Assembly: GCF_014193675.1 (NCBI RefSeq)
Contig: NZ_BLXZ01000004.1
Span: forward strand, 1-64,000
Direction of reading: 5' to 3'
DNA: 64,000 bases
From: Geomonas limicola
Lineage (GTDB): Bacteria; Desulfobacterota; Desulfuromonadia; Geobacterales; Geobacteraceae
Position 1 is the stretch's first letter. Each line of letters opens with the position of its first letter. Positions 57,749-64,000 of this stretch are shown piece after piece. The position numbers and the translations under genes are program-made. The notes below the pieces were generated by a model, which saw nothing but the letters and a program-made list of their open reading frames with translations, ran no database searches and was not told the DNA's origin.

Positions 57749-58204
57749 ATGGCTGAATTCGCAGTGAGCCCGGAGAAGAACCGCTGGCTCAAGGAACGCA
57801 TGGAACAGCTGGGGGTGAGCGAGGCCGATCTCGAGGAACGCTTCGTCCATGCCTCGGGACGCGGCGGGCAGCATGTCAATAAAAGCTCCTCCTGTGTCTA
57901 CCTGAAGCACCTCCCCAGCGGGGCGGAAGTGAAGTGCATGGAGTCGCGTAGCCAGTCGCTGAACCGCTTCCTGGCCCGGCGCTACCTCCTGGAGAAGGTG
58001 GCGGCGCTTGCCGGCGGCGACACGGTGAAGGACGCGGCGACCGAGAAGCTGCGGCGCCAGAAGGCCCGCCGCAAACGGCGTAGCGGTGCGAAGTACCAGG
58101 GAAAAACCGGAGCTGCCGAACCGGGAGCCGCAGCCGGCGACCAGGGTTCCCATCCGGCTGGCCCGGCACCCGCGGACGCTCAAAAAGGTACTCCCCACGA
58201 ATGA
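57749..58204 (+). CDS. Release-factor-like protein with GGQ domain only
   Basis: ATG 57749 follows GGGGGA; an in-frame upstream start at 57674 lies before the promoter and is unlikely. The 151-residue product has the peptidyl-tRNA hydrolysis motif GRGGQHVNK (GGQ at 39-41), then LKHLPSGAEVKCMESRSQSLNRFLARRYLL. A basic tail RRQKARRKRRSG and an Ala/Pro-rich end follow. It lacks the codon-recognition domain of RF1/RF2, so it resembles ArfB/PrfH-type ribosome-rescue factors. Which kind of stalled ribosome it rescues is not known. Confidence 0.85.
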   Translation: MAEFAVSPEKNRWLKERMEQLGVSEADLEERFVHASGRGGQHVNKSSSCVYLKHLPSGAEVKCMESRSQSLNRFLARRYLLEKVAALAGGDTVKDAATEKLRRQKARRKRRSGAKYQGKTGAAEPGAAAGDQGSHPAGPAPADAQKGTPHE

Positions 58205-58236
58205 CCTGCGTATCGGCTTGCTCGCCTGAAAACCAT

Positions 58237-58251
58237 TGGCAAGAAATTTGC
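58237..58251 (+). promoter_or_regulatory. Sigma-54 (-24/-12) promoter-like site before rho
   Basis: TGGCAA-GAAAT-TTGC followed by T differs from the consensus by one base and has the correct spacing. Predicted start near 58263, more than 300 nt before the rho start codon and upstream of the sigma-70 promoter. It may be a second rho promoter or drive a small RNA. Confidence 0.5.
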
Positions 58252-58336
58252 TATCCCCGCTAATCGAGGCGTGGCGCCTGTTTTGGGCGGTGCCGCAGAG
58301 TGGCGAGCCGCGGCGCGGGCAGTCTCAGAAAAAAAG

Positions 58337-58366
58337 TTGACAAGGTTCTCGGCTGGAGGGTATAAC
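58337..58366 (+). promoter_or_regulatory. Sigma-70 promoter of rho
   Basis: A perfect TTGACA (58337-58342), an 18-bp spacer and TATAAC (58361-58366) fit a housekeeping promoter. Transcription would start near 58373, giving a leader of about 208 nt before rho. Confidence 0.8.
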
Positions 58367-58374
58367 TACCGTAT

Positions 58375-58570
58375 CCTTCTATTTGACCAAACAACTACTC
58401 CTGCTTTTCATACCGAATAGTACCCGACACCTCAAGGTCTCTAAACTTCACACACGATTCATATACACACTAAGCGTTTTGCGCGTGTTTTCTCATGCCC
58501 CCATCCCACATTTCACACCCCATGCTCGCACCGAGGCATCGCCTTCACGATGTACTTTTGCGCCCTGACC
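58375..58570 (+). promoter_or_regulatory. C-rich, G-poor rho leader (rut-like autoregulatory region)
   Basis: The rho leader differs sharply from its surroundings. In 58381-58560 I count 61 C and 24 G, with long pyrimidine/adenine runs and little possible hairpin structure. C-rich, G-poor unstructured RNA is the typical Rho loading site, and rho genes are known to repress themselves by premature Rho-dependent termination. The short open frame in it (from a TTG at 58383) has no ribosome site and is not called. Confidence 0.6.
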
Positions 58571-58580
58571 AGGAGAACAG

Positions 58581-59831
58581 ATGAACCTACAAGAACTGAA
58601 AGAGAAAAAGATTAACGATCTTACGGCGATCGCCAAGGCGCTCAACATCGAGGGGGCATCGAGCCTGCGCAAGCAGGACCTGATCTTCGCCATCCTCAAT
58701 GCCCAGACCGAGAAAAACGGCATGATTTTCGGCGAGGGGGTCCTGGAGACGCTGCCGGACGGTTTCGGTTTCTTGAGGGCACCGGACTACAACTACCTGC
58801 CGGGTCCCGACGACATATACGTTTCACCCTCGCAGATCCGCCGCTTCAACCTGCACACCGGCGACACCGTGGCCGGCCAGATCCGTCCCCCGAAAGAGGG
58901 TGAGCGCTACTTCGCACTCTTAAAGGTCGAGACGGTGAACCACGAGTCCCCGGAAGTCGCCCGCGACAAGATCCTCTTCGACAACCTGACCCCGCTCTAT
59001 CCCCAGGAAAAGCTGAAGCTGGAGACCACCCACGACAACATGTCGACCAGGGTGATGGAGCTCATCGCTCCGATCGGCAAGGGGCAGAGGGGGCTCATCG
59101 TCGCCCCGCCGCGCACCGGCAAGACCATGCTGATCCAGAACATCGCGAACTCCATCGCGGAGAACCACCCCGAGGTGTTCCTGATCGTGCTCCTGATCGA
59201 CGAGCGTCCGGAAGAGGTGACCGACATGCAGCGCTCCGTGAAGGGCGAGGTGATCTCCTCGACCTTCGACGAGCCGGCCTCGCGCCACATCCAGGTGGCC
59301 GAGATGGTCATCGAGAAGGCCAAGCGCCTGGTCGAGCACAAGCGTGACGTCGTGATCCTGCTCGACTCCATCACCCGCCTGGCCCGCGCCTACAACACCG
59401 TGATCCCCCCCTCCGGCAAGATACTCTCCGGTGGTGTGGACTCGAACGCCCTCCATAAGCCCAAGCGCTTCTTCGGCGCGGCCCGCAACATCGAGGAAGG
59501 GGGGTCGCTCACCATCATCGCCACCGCCCTGGTCGACACCGGCTCCAAGATGGACGAGGTGATCTTCGAGGAGTTCAAGGGGACCGGCAACATGGAGCTG
59601 CACCTGGACCGCAAGCTGGTCGAGAAACGCACCTTCCCCGCCATCGACATCAACAAGTCCGGCACCAGGAAGGAGGAGCTCCTCATCGAGAAGGCCTCCC
59701 TGAACCGGATCTGGATCCTGAGGAAGGTGCTGCACCCGATGAACGTGGTCGACTCCATGGAGTTCCTGATCTCCAAGCTGGAAGGGACCAAGAGCAACCA
59801 GGATTTCCTGGACTCCATGAGCAAGGGGTGA
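58581..59831 (+). CDS. rho: Transcription termination factor Rho
   Basis: Rho is the hexameric RNA-dependent ATPase that releases RNA from RNA polymerase. The 416-residue protein is complete and of normal length: N-terminal domain [21 protein letters not shown], the RNA-binding cold-shock fold (about 48-120, [14 protein letters not shown]), Walker A APPRTGKT (175-182), the Walker B strand [16 protein letters not shown], and Q/R-loop sequences [24 protein letters not shown] split across 293-316. The ATG is preceded by AGGAG. It heads the block rho-rpmE-thyX-DUF1385-prfA-prmC. Confidence 0.98.
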   Translation: MNLQELKEKKINDLTAIAKALNIEGASSLRKQDLIFAILNAQTEKNGMIFGEGVLETLPDGFGFLRAPDYNYLPGPDDIYVSPSQIRRFNLHTGDTVAGQIRPPKEGERYFALLKVETVNHESPEVARDKILFDNLTPLYPQEKLKLETTHDNMSTRVMELIAPIGKGQRGLIVAPPRTGKTMLIQNIANSIAENHPEVFLIVLLIDERPEEVTDMQRSVKGEVISSTFDEPASRHIQVAEMVIEKAKRLVEHKRDVVILLDSITRLARAYNTVIPPSGKILSGGVDSNALHKPKRFFGAARNIEEGGSLTIIATALVDTGSKMDEVIFEEFKGTGNMELHLDRKLVEKRTFPAIDINKSGTRKEELLIEKASLNRIWILRKVLHPMNVVDSMEFLISKLEGTKSNQDFLDSMSKG

Positions 59832-59839
59832 AAAAAGGC

Positions 59840-59868
59840 TTGAAACTTTGCGCCGGAGGTGTTATTTA
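59840..59868 (+). promoter_or_regulatory. Possible sigma-70 promoter of rpmE
   Basis: TTGAAA (59840-59845), a 17-bp spacer and TATTTA (59863-59868) lie in an AT-rich patch just after rho. The -35 is good; the -10 is weak. It would give rpmE transcription independent of rho. Confidence 0.4.
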
Positions 59869-59902
59869 TAGCAACTTTCCGGTGCAAAAATAAGTAAGGT
59901 AA

Positions 59903-59917
59903 CGGGGCGGAGCCCCG
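59903..59917 (+). promoter_or_regulatory. Leader hairpin next to the rpmE ribosome site
   Basis: CGGGGC (59903-59908) pairs with GCCCCG (59912-59917) over a GGA loop and ends 3 nt before the GGAGG ribosome site of rpmE. It might tune translation, possibly by L31 or structure, but this is only positional evidence. Confidence 0.4.
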
Positions 59918-59930
59918 CGAGGAGGAAGAT

Positions 59931-60137
59931 ATGAAAGAGGGAATCCATCCCAAGTACAACGTGATCACCGTAAAATGCCTCTGCGGGAACAACTTCGAGA
60001 CCCGTTCCACCAAGGCAGAGATCTCCACCGAAATTTGCTCGCAGTGCCACCCGTTCTACACCGGCAAGCAGAAGCTGATCGACACCGCCGGCCGCGTAGA
60101 GCGCTTCCGCAAGAGATACAACCTGGCGGAAAAGTAA
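59931..60137 (+). CDS. rpmE: 50S ribosomal protein L31, zinc-binding form
   Basis: This 68-residue protein of the C+ type has Cys16, Cys18, Cys37 and Cys40 (KCLCG and [12 protein letters not shown]) as a zinc ribbon. KEGIHPKY at the start and the C-terminal [10 protein letters not shown] are diagnostic. L31 bridges the ribosomal subunits and can act as a zinc reserve. ATG 59931 has GGAGG 6 nt upstream. A strong terminator follows. Confidence 0.97.
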   Translation: MKEGIHPKYNVITVKCLCGNNFETRSTKAEISTEICSQCHPFYTGKQKLIDTAGRVERFRKRYNLAEK

Positions 60138-60163
60138 GGGCATTCGCGTTTGCATAAACCGTG

Positions 60164-60205
60164 AAGGGGATTTTGTCATTGGCGAAATCCCCTTGTTTCG
60201 TTTTT
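60164..60205 (+). terminator. Intrinsic terminator after rpmE
   Basis: A perfect 10-bp stem AAGGGGATTT (60164-60173) with AAATCCCCTT (60185-60194), an 11-nt loop, and then GTTTCGTTTTT. It begins 27 nt after rpmE. Confidence 0.9.
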
Positions 60206-60244
60206 ACTGGTTACCGACTTTACCCGTTGGCAGGCGAAACATAC

Positions 60245-60318
60245 GCCACGGAGTCACGGGGCACGCGGAGCAGACCCTGACCGGGTTTGTTCCTCCGAGC
60301 CCTCCGCGTCTCCCTGGC
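60245..60318. repeat. Intergenic imperfect inverted repeat (ACGCGGAG/CTCCGCGT type)
   Basis: GCCACGGAG and ACGCGGAG (60245-60270) pair imperfectly with CTCCGCGT and CTCCCTGGC (60302-60318) across a 31-nt centre. This style of CACGGAG/CTCCGCG element is common in intergenic DNA of such genomes as a dispersed repeat; here it fills the gap between the rpmE terminator and thyX. Confidence 0.5.
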
Positions 60319-60344
60319 AAACAACGATTTACATCAGGATCTTC

Positions 60345-61034
60345 ATGAAGGTAGCGCTGCTTCAACACACCCCCGATCCGGAGCTGTCCGTAGCACTGGC
60401 CGCCCGGCTCTGCTATTCGCACGTCGACATCGAGGCGCTCAAAGACCGACTTTCCGGCGCCGACATCAACAATTTCCTCGACAAGATCATGTCGCTCGGA
60501 CACCAGTCCGTGCTGGAGCATGCCTCCTTCACCTTCGGTATCGAGGGGATCTCGCGGGTGACCAGCCACCAGCTGGTGCGCCACCGCGTCGCCTCCTACT
60601 CGCAGCAGTCCCAGCGCTACGTCTCGCACAAGGAGCGTTTCGCCGTGGTGACGCCGCCGACCATCGCGGAGAACCCGGAGTTTGCCGCGCTTTTCGAGGC
60701 GCAGATCGCCGCCCTGCACGCAGGCTACGCCGCCTTGGTGGAGGCCGGTGTGCCCGCCGAGGACGCGCGCTACCTGCTCCCCAACGCCACCGAGACCAAG
60801 ATCATCGTGACCATGAACGCCCGCGAGCTTTTGCACTTCTTCGGCGTGCGCTGCTGCGAGCGCGCCCAGTGGGAGATCCGGGCCATGGCGGTCGAGATGC
60901 TCAAGCTGGTCCGTCCGGTAGCACCCACCATTTTCAAGAAAGCCGGTCCGGGCTGTCTGGCCGGTCCTTGCCCCGAAGGGAGCATGTGCTGCGGCAAGAT
61001 GGTGGACGTCAGGAAGTTCTTCCAGGAGCTTTAG
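60345..61034 (+). CDS. thyX: FAD-dependent thymidylate synthase ThyX
   Basis: ThyX makes dTMP from dUMP with FAD, NADPH and methylenetetrahydrofolate. The 229-residue protein has the ThyX motif RHRVASYSQQSQR (79-91) and the C-terminal substrate-binding segment NARELLHFFGVRCCERAQWEIR (split around 155-175). The C-terminal tail is Cys-rich (GCLAGPCPEGSMCCGK), a feature seen in several anaerobe ThyX proteins. ATG 60345 has AGGATC upstream. Confidence 0.96.
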   Translation: MKVALLQHTPDPELSVALAARLCYSHVDIEALKDRLSGADINNFLDKIMSLGHQSVLEHASFTFGIEGISRVTSHQLVRHRVASYSQQSQRYVSHKERFAVVTPPTIAENPEFAALFEAQIAALHAGYAALVEAGVPAEDARYLLPNATETKIIVTMNARELLHFFGVRCCERAQWEIRAMAVEMLKLVRPVAPTIFKKAGPGCLAGPCPEGSMCCGKMVDVRKFFQEL

Positions 61035-61133
61035 CACCCCTGGAGCTTTCGGGCCGCCCCGCGCGCACCTCTCTCGCCTCCTGCGGCCTTTCCCGGCCGG
61101 CCCTCATGCCGGCAGGCAACCACGAGGTACCCC

Positions 61134-62039
61134 ATGTCTAAAATCAATATAGGTGGTCAGGCAGTTCTCGAAGGTGTCATGATGCGCGCCCCGCGCTCCA
61201 TGGCCATTGCCGTTAGGCGCCCCGACGGCGAGATCTCGGTGAAGAAGGAAGTGGTGGTGCCGCTCTCCGAGCGCTTCCCCATCACCAAGCTCCCCATCGT
61301 GCGCGGCGCGGTGGCCATGTTCTCCTCGCTCCTGATCGGCATCCAGGCGCTCAACTTCTCGGCCAACGAGGCGCTCGCCGAGGGGGAGGAGAAGGAAGAG
61401 CTCTCCAACTGGGCGATGGGCGGTACCATGGCTGCGGCGTTTGGTTTCGGCATCCTGCTCTTTTTCATCATGCCGCTCTACCTGACCAAGCTCCTGATCC
61501 CGATCATCGGCGACTCCAACCTCGTTTTCAACCTGGTGGACGGCCTGATCCGGGTCGTGGTCTTTTTGCTCTACATCATGGGGATCTCCCGGATGAAGGA
61601 CATCCAGCGGGTGTTCCAGTACCACGGTGCCGAGCACAAGTCGATCTTCACCTTCGAGGCCGGCGAGGAGCTCACCGTGGAGAACGTCCGCAAGTACAGC
61701 TGCCTGCACCCGCGCTGCGGCACCAGCTTTTTGTTGATCGTCATGCTGGTGAGCATCCTGGTGTTCTCGCTCATCCCGAAGCTGTGGCCCTTCTACTTCA
61801 AGGCCGGATCGCGCGTCGTGCTGTTGCCCATCATCGCCGGGCTCTCCTACGAGGTGCTCAAGTGGACCGCGAAGCACGACAGCCACCCGCTGGTGAAGCT
61901 GGTGATCGCACCGGGGCTCTGCCTGCAGCGTCTCACCACCCGCGAGCCGGACGACCACCAGATCGAGGTCGCGATCCGTTCCATGAGCGAGGCGCTGGAG
62001 CTGAACGGCGGTTACAAGGACGACCGGCTGGTCGTCTAG
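61134..62039 (+). CDS. DUF1385 membrane protein
   Basis: The 301-residue protein starts with the family hallmark INIGGQAVLEGVMMRAP. It has about four to five membrane segments (around 60-75, 95-120, 135-150, 200-220 and 230-245) and the conserved YHGAEHKSIFTFEAGEELTVENVRKYSCLHPRCGTSF region, quoted here in parts: YHGAEHKS, then LHPRCGTSF. Function is unknown; it is very often next to prfA and rpmE in Firmicutes and Desulfobacterota, as here. GAGG precedes the ATG. Confidence 0.92.
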   Translation: MSKINIGGQAVLEGVMMRAPRSMAIAVRRPDGEISVKKEVVVPLSERFPITKLPIVRGAVAMFSSLLIGIQALNFSANEALAEGEEKEELSNWAMGGTMAAAFGFGILLFFIMPLYLTKLLIPIIGDSNLVFNLVDGLIRVVVFLLYIMGISRMKDIQRVFQYHGAEHKSIFTFEAGEELTVENVRKYSCLHPRCGTSFLLIVMLVSILVFSLIPKLWPFYFKAGSRVVLLPIIAGLSYEVLKWTAKHDSHPLVKLVIAPGLCLQRLTTREPDDHQIEVAIRSMSEALELNGGYKDDRLVV

Positions 62040-62072
62040 TCGTACCGAAAAATCATCTTTTGAGGTTCATCT

Positions 62073-63146
62073 ATGTTTGACAAGATAGCGGAGCTGGAGC
62101 GGCGCTTTGAAGAGCTGGAATCCCTCCTTGCCGACCCCACCGTACTCGCTAACCAGACCGAGTTCCGCAAGCTCTCCAAGGAGCACTCCGGGCTCGCCGA
62201 GCTGATCGCCGCCTTCCGCGAATACAAGAAGCTTTTGGCCGACATCGAGGACAACCAGGAACTTTTGAAGGAGCCGGACCAGGAGATGCGCGAGATGGCG
62301 CAGGCCGAGCTGCAGTCCCTCGAGGAGCGTCGCGAGGCCCTGGAAGGCGAGATCAAGGTGCTCCTCTTGCCCAAGGATCCCAATGACGACAAGAGCGTGG
62401 TCCTCGAGATCCGCGCCGGCACCGGCGGTGACGAGTCCGCCCTTTTTGCCGGCGACCTGTTCCGCATGTACTCCCGCTTTGCCGAAACGAACCGTTGGCG
62501 TGTCGAGTTGATCTCCGCCTCCGAGAGCGAGCGCGGCGGCTTCAAAGAGGTCGTGGCCCTCATCGAGGGGGCCGGCGTCTTCGCGAAGCTCAAGTACGAG
62601 TCCGGCACCCACCGCGTGCAGCGCGTCCCCGAGACCGAGGCCCAGGGGCGCATCCACACCAGTGCCTGCACCGTGGCCGTACTCCCCGAGGCCGAGGACA
62701 TCGACATCGACATCAACCCGGCCGACCTGAAGATCGACGTCTACCGCTCCTCCGGCGCCGGCGGCCAGCACGTCAACACCACCGACTCCGCGGTGCGCAT
62801 CACCCACCTCCCGACCGGGACCGTGGTGGCCTGCCAGGAAGAGCGCAGCCAGATCAAGAACCGCGCGAAGGCGATGAAGGTCTTGAAGTCGCGCATCCTC
62901 GACAACATCATCTCCGAGCAGAACGCGAAACTCGCCGCAGACCGCAAGAGCCAGGTCGGCTCCGGCGACCGCAGCGAGCGCATCCGGACCTACAACTTCC
63001 CGCAGGGGAGGATGACCGACCACCGCATCGGGCTCACCCTGTACCGGCTCGACTCCATCATGGCCGGCGACATCAACGAGATCGCCGACGCCCTGCGCGC
63101 CCACTACCAGATGGAGGCGCTCCAGGAGCAGAGCCAGATCGTGTAA
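62073..63146 (+). CDS. prfA: Peptide chain release factor 1
   Basis: RF1 reads UAA and UAG. The 357-residue protein has the stop-codon reading motif PxT as PET at 186-188 (in [16 protein letters not shown]) and GGQ at 230-232 ([10 protein letters not shown]). The N-terminal helical domain and the C-terminal [19 protein letters not shown] are normal. It is followed by prmC, whose product methylates the GGQ glutamine. Confidence 0.98.
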   Translation: MFDKIAELERRFEELESLLADPTVLANQTEFRKLSKEHSGLAELIAAFREYKKLLADIEDNQELLKEPDQEMREMAQAELQSLEERREALEGEIKVLLLPKDPNDDKSVVLEIRAGTGGDESALFAGDLFRMYSRFAETNRWRVELISASESERGGFKEVVALIEGAGVFAKLKYESGTHRVQRVPETEAQGRIHTSACTVAVLPEAEDIDIDINPADLKIDVYRSSGAGGQHVNTTDSAVRITHLPTGTVVACQEERSQIKNRAKAMKVLKSRILDNIISEQNAKLAADRKSQVGSGDRSERIRTYNFPQGRMTDHRIGLTLYRLDSIMAGDINEIADALRAHYQMEALQEQSQIV

Positions 63147-63157
63147 ATCCGCCGAAC

Positions 63158-63274
63158 TTCCCCCCCCCTCCCCTTGCGGAAGGGGGTAGGGGGGTGGGGG
63201 TAGGTGCCACGAAGTGACGTTGTGCTTGTGCCGGCGTCCCCCTCACCCCGACCCTCTCCCGCCAGGGGAGAGGG
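63158..63274. repeat. G/C-rich intergenic inverted repeats between prfA and prmC
   Basis: There are two hairpins: C-run/CTCCCCTT with AAGGGGG-TAG-G-run (about 63160-63194), and CCCTCTCCC (63252-63260) with GGGAGAGGG (63266-63274). The second belongs to a CCCTCACCCCGACCCTCTCCC element that occurs as a dispersed intergenic repeat in many proteobacterial genomes. It may weaken readthrough into prmC. Confidence 0.55.
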
Positions 63275-63337
63275 AGGTTGGCCACAGATGGCGGCCGCCT
63301 GGCAGCACCCCAACCTTCTACACCCTCGAGACTGTTC

Positions 63338-64000
63338 ATGGCGCAGCAGCAGGAAAAATGGGACGTCCTCAAGATACTCAACTGGACCAAGGGGTATCTG
63401 GCGGAAAAAGGCGTGGAGAATCCCCGGCTCGAGGCCGAGTGGCTGCTCTGCGAGGCGCTCTCGTTGGACCGCGTCGGTCTCTACCTCAACTTCGACAAGC
63501 CGTTAAGCGACGCCGAACTCGCCGCCTATAAAGCCATGGTGGTCCGCCGGGCCAAGCGCGAGCCGCTGCAGTACATCCTGGGGACCCAGGAGTTCATGGG
63601 GCTCGAGTTCCAGGTGACGCCGGCTGTCCTCATCCCGCGCCACGACACCGAGGTGCTGGTGAGCGAAGCGATCCGGCACGCCGCCGGGATCAAGACCCTC
63701 CTCGATATCGGCACCGGCAGCGGTTGCGTGGCAATCGTCCTTGCCAGGGAGCTCCCGGAAACCGAGGTCGCCACGGTCGACATCTCTCCGGAAGCTATCG
63801 AGGTGGCCCGCGGCAACGCCGAGCGCAGCGGCTCCCCCGTGCACTTTTTTCAGGGATCCCTCTTCGAACCGTTTGCCGGGCGGCGCTTCGACATGGTAGT
63901 ATCCAATCCCCCGTACATCCGGAAGGACGAGCTGGACACCCTGCAGCCCGAGGTGCGCGGCTTCGAGCCGATGAGCGCGCTGGACGGCGGCAACGACGGC
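63338..64000 (+). CDS. prmC: Release factor glutamine methyltransferase PrmC (3' end outside window)
   Basis: ATG 63338 opens a frame that continues to the window end (221 codons seen of about 280-290 expected). The N-terminal helical domain (1-100) has EPLQYILGTQEFMGLEF and VLIPRHDTEVLV. The SAM-binding motif LLDIGTGSGCVAIVLA follows near 127, and the catalytic NPPY at 190-193. PrmC methylates the Gln of the GGQ motif in RF1/RF2. No good ribosome site is visible; the start is chosen by homology of the N-terminus. Confidence 0.96.
   Translation, partial: MAQQQEKWDVLKILNWTKGYLAEKGVENPRLEAEWLLCEALSLDRVGLYLNFDKPLSDAELAAYKAMVVRRAKREPLQYILGTQEFMGLEFQVTPAVLIPRHDTEVLVSEAIRHAAGIKTLLDIGTGSGCVAIVLARELPETEVATVDISPEAIEVARGNAERSGSPVHFFQGSLFEPFAGRRFDMVVSNPPYIRKDELDTLQPEVRGFEPMSALDGGNDG

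Noticed and set aside
58383..58568. 61-codon open frame in the rho leader
   Set aside because: It needs a TTG start without a ribosome site and has low-complexity composition; the region is better explained as a C-rich Rho loading leader.
1..64000. tRNA, rRNA, CRISPR arrays, insertion sequences, integrases or att sites
   Set aside because: I looked for them and found no supporting sequence; the island shows no mobility genes or flanking direct repeats that I can see.

Overview
The window looks like a GC-rich chromosome segment of a Geobacter-type bacterium (Desulfobacterota, Geobacteraceae or a close relative such as Geomonas). This is inferred from the high GC content, the conserved block rho-rpmE-thyX-DUF1385-prfA-prmC, the sigma-54 style promoters and the flagellin/FlbT/FlaF set. 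No rRNA, tRNA, CRISPR array, insertion sequence or phage gene was seen.

Layout. (1) 1-2200, plus strand: the 3' end of a flagellin gene, a strong terminator, an unknown flagellar-locus protein, flbT and flaF, closed by a terminator. (2) 2492-30574, minus strand: very large, often fused glycosyltransferases (two OGT-like proteins, one fused to a FUT8/NodZ-like domain; a 2005-residue protein with four glycosyltransferase domains and a methyltransferase; others), a B12/radical-SAM protein, and a complete pseudaminic acid pathway (pseB, pseC, pseH, pseG, pseI, pseF) with the amidotransferase module pseA-hisH-hisF. (3) 30698-33977, minus: an RfbH/E1-like 3-dehydratase and two NAD-dependent epimerase-like proteins. 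(4) 34151-48704, minus: a 12-gene run holding an aldo/keto reductase, three radical-SAM ORFs (one with two radical-SAM domains), a cupin, an orphan ThDP-dependent E1 alpha/beta pair, a DJ-1/PfpI protein, a UxaA-type hydro-lyase, a heptose-kinase-like GHMP kinase, a sugar nucleotidyltransferase and an epimerase. (5) 49045-55762: more glycan genes, including a GT61 enzyme, methyltransferases, TPR proteins and a glycosyltransferase-methyltransferase fusion. (6) 55955-64000: two tandem paralogous small proteins, a phosphoesterase, a GGQ-only release-factor-like protein, and the housekeeping block rho, rpmE, thyX, DUF1385, prfA, prmC (cut by the window end).

How it fits together. Regions 2-5 read as one flagellin (or surface) glycosylation island attached to the flagellin locus. 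Regions 2-4 supply activated sugars: CMP-pseudaminic acid, probably acetamidino-modified, a 3-deoxy sugar, and possibly a heptose or branched sugar. The fused transferases would assemble and methylate the glycan. Five sigma-54 type -24/-12 elements lie 64-79 nt before start codons in this island. Nearby dyads of the form GTCAA-N4-TTGAC resemble the FleQ box, which suggests that a flagellar sigma-54 activator controls the glycan genes.

The most interesting part is 30698-48704. Its combination (Fe-S/PMP-type dehydratase, ThDP E1 pair without E2/E3, several B12/radical-SAM proteins, UxaA hydro-lyase, HddA/HddC-like activation) matches no sugar pathway I recognise and may make an undescribed branched or higher-carbon sugar.
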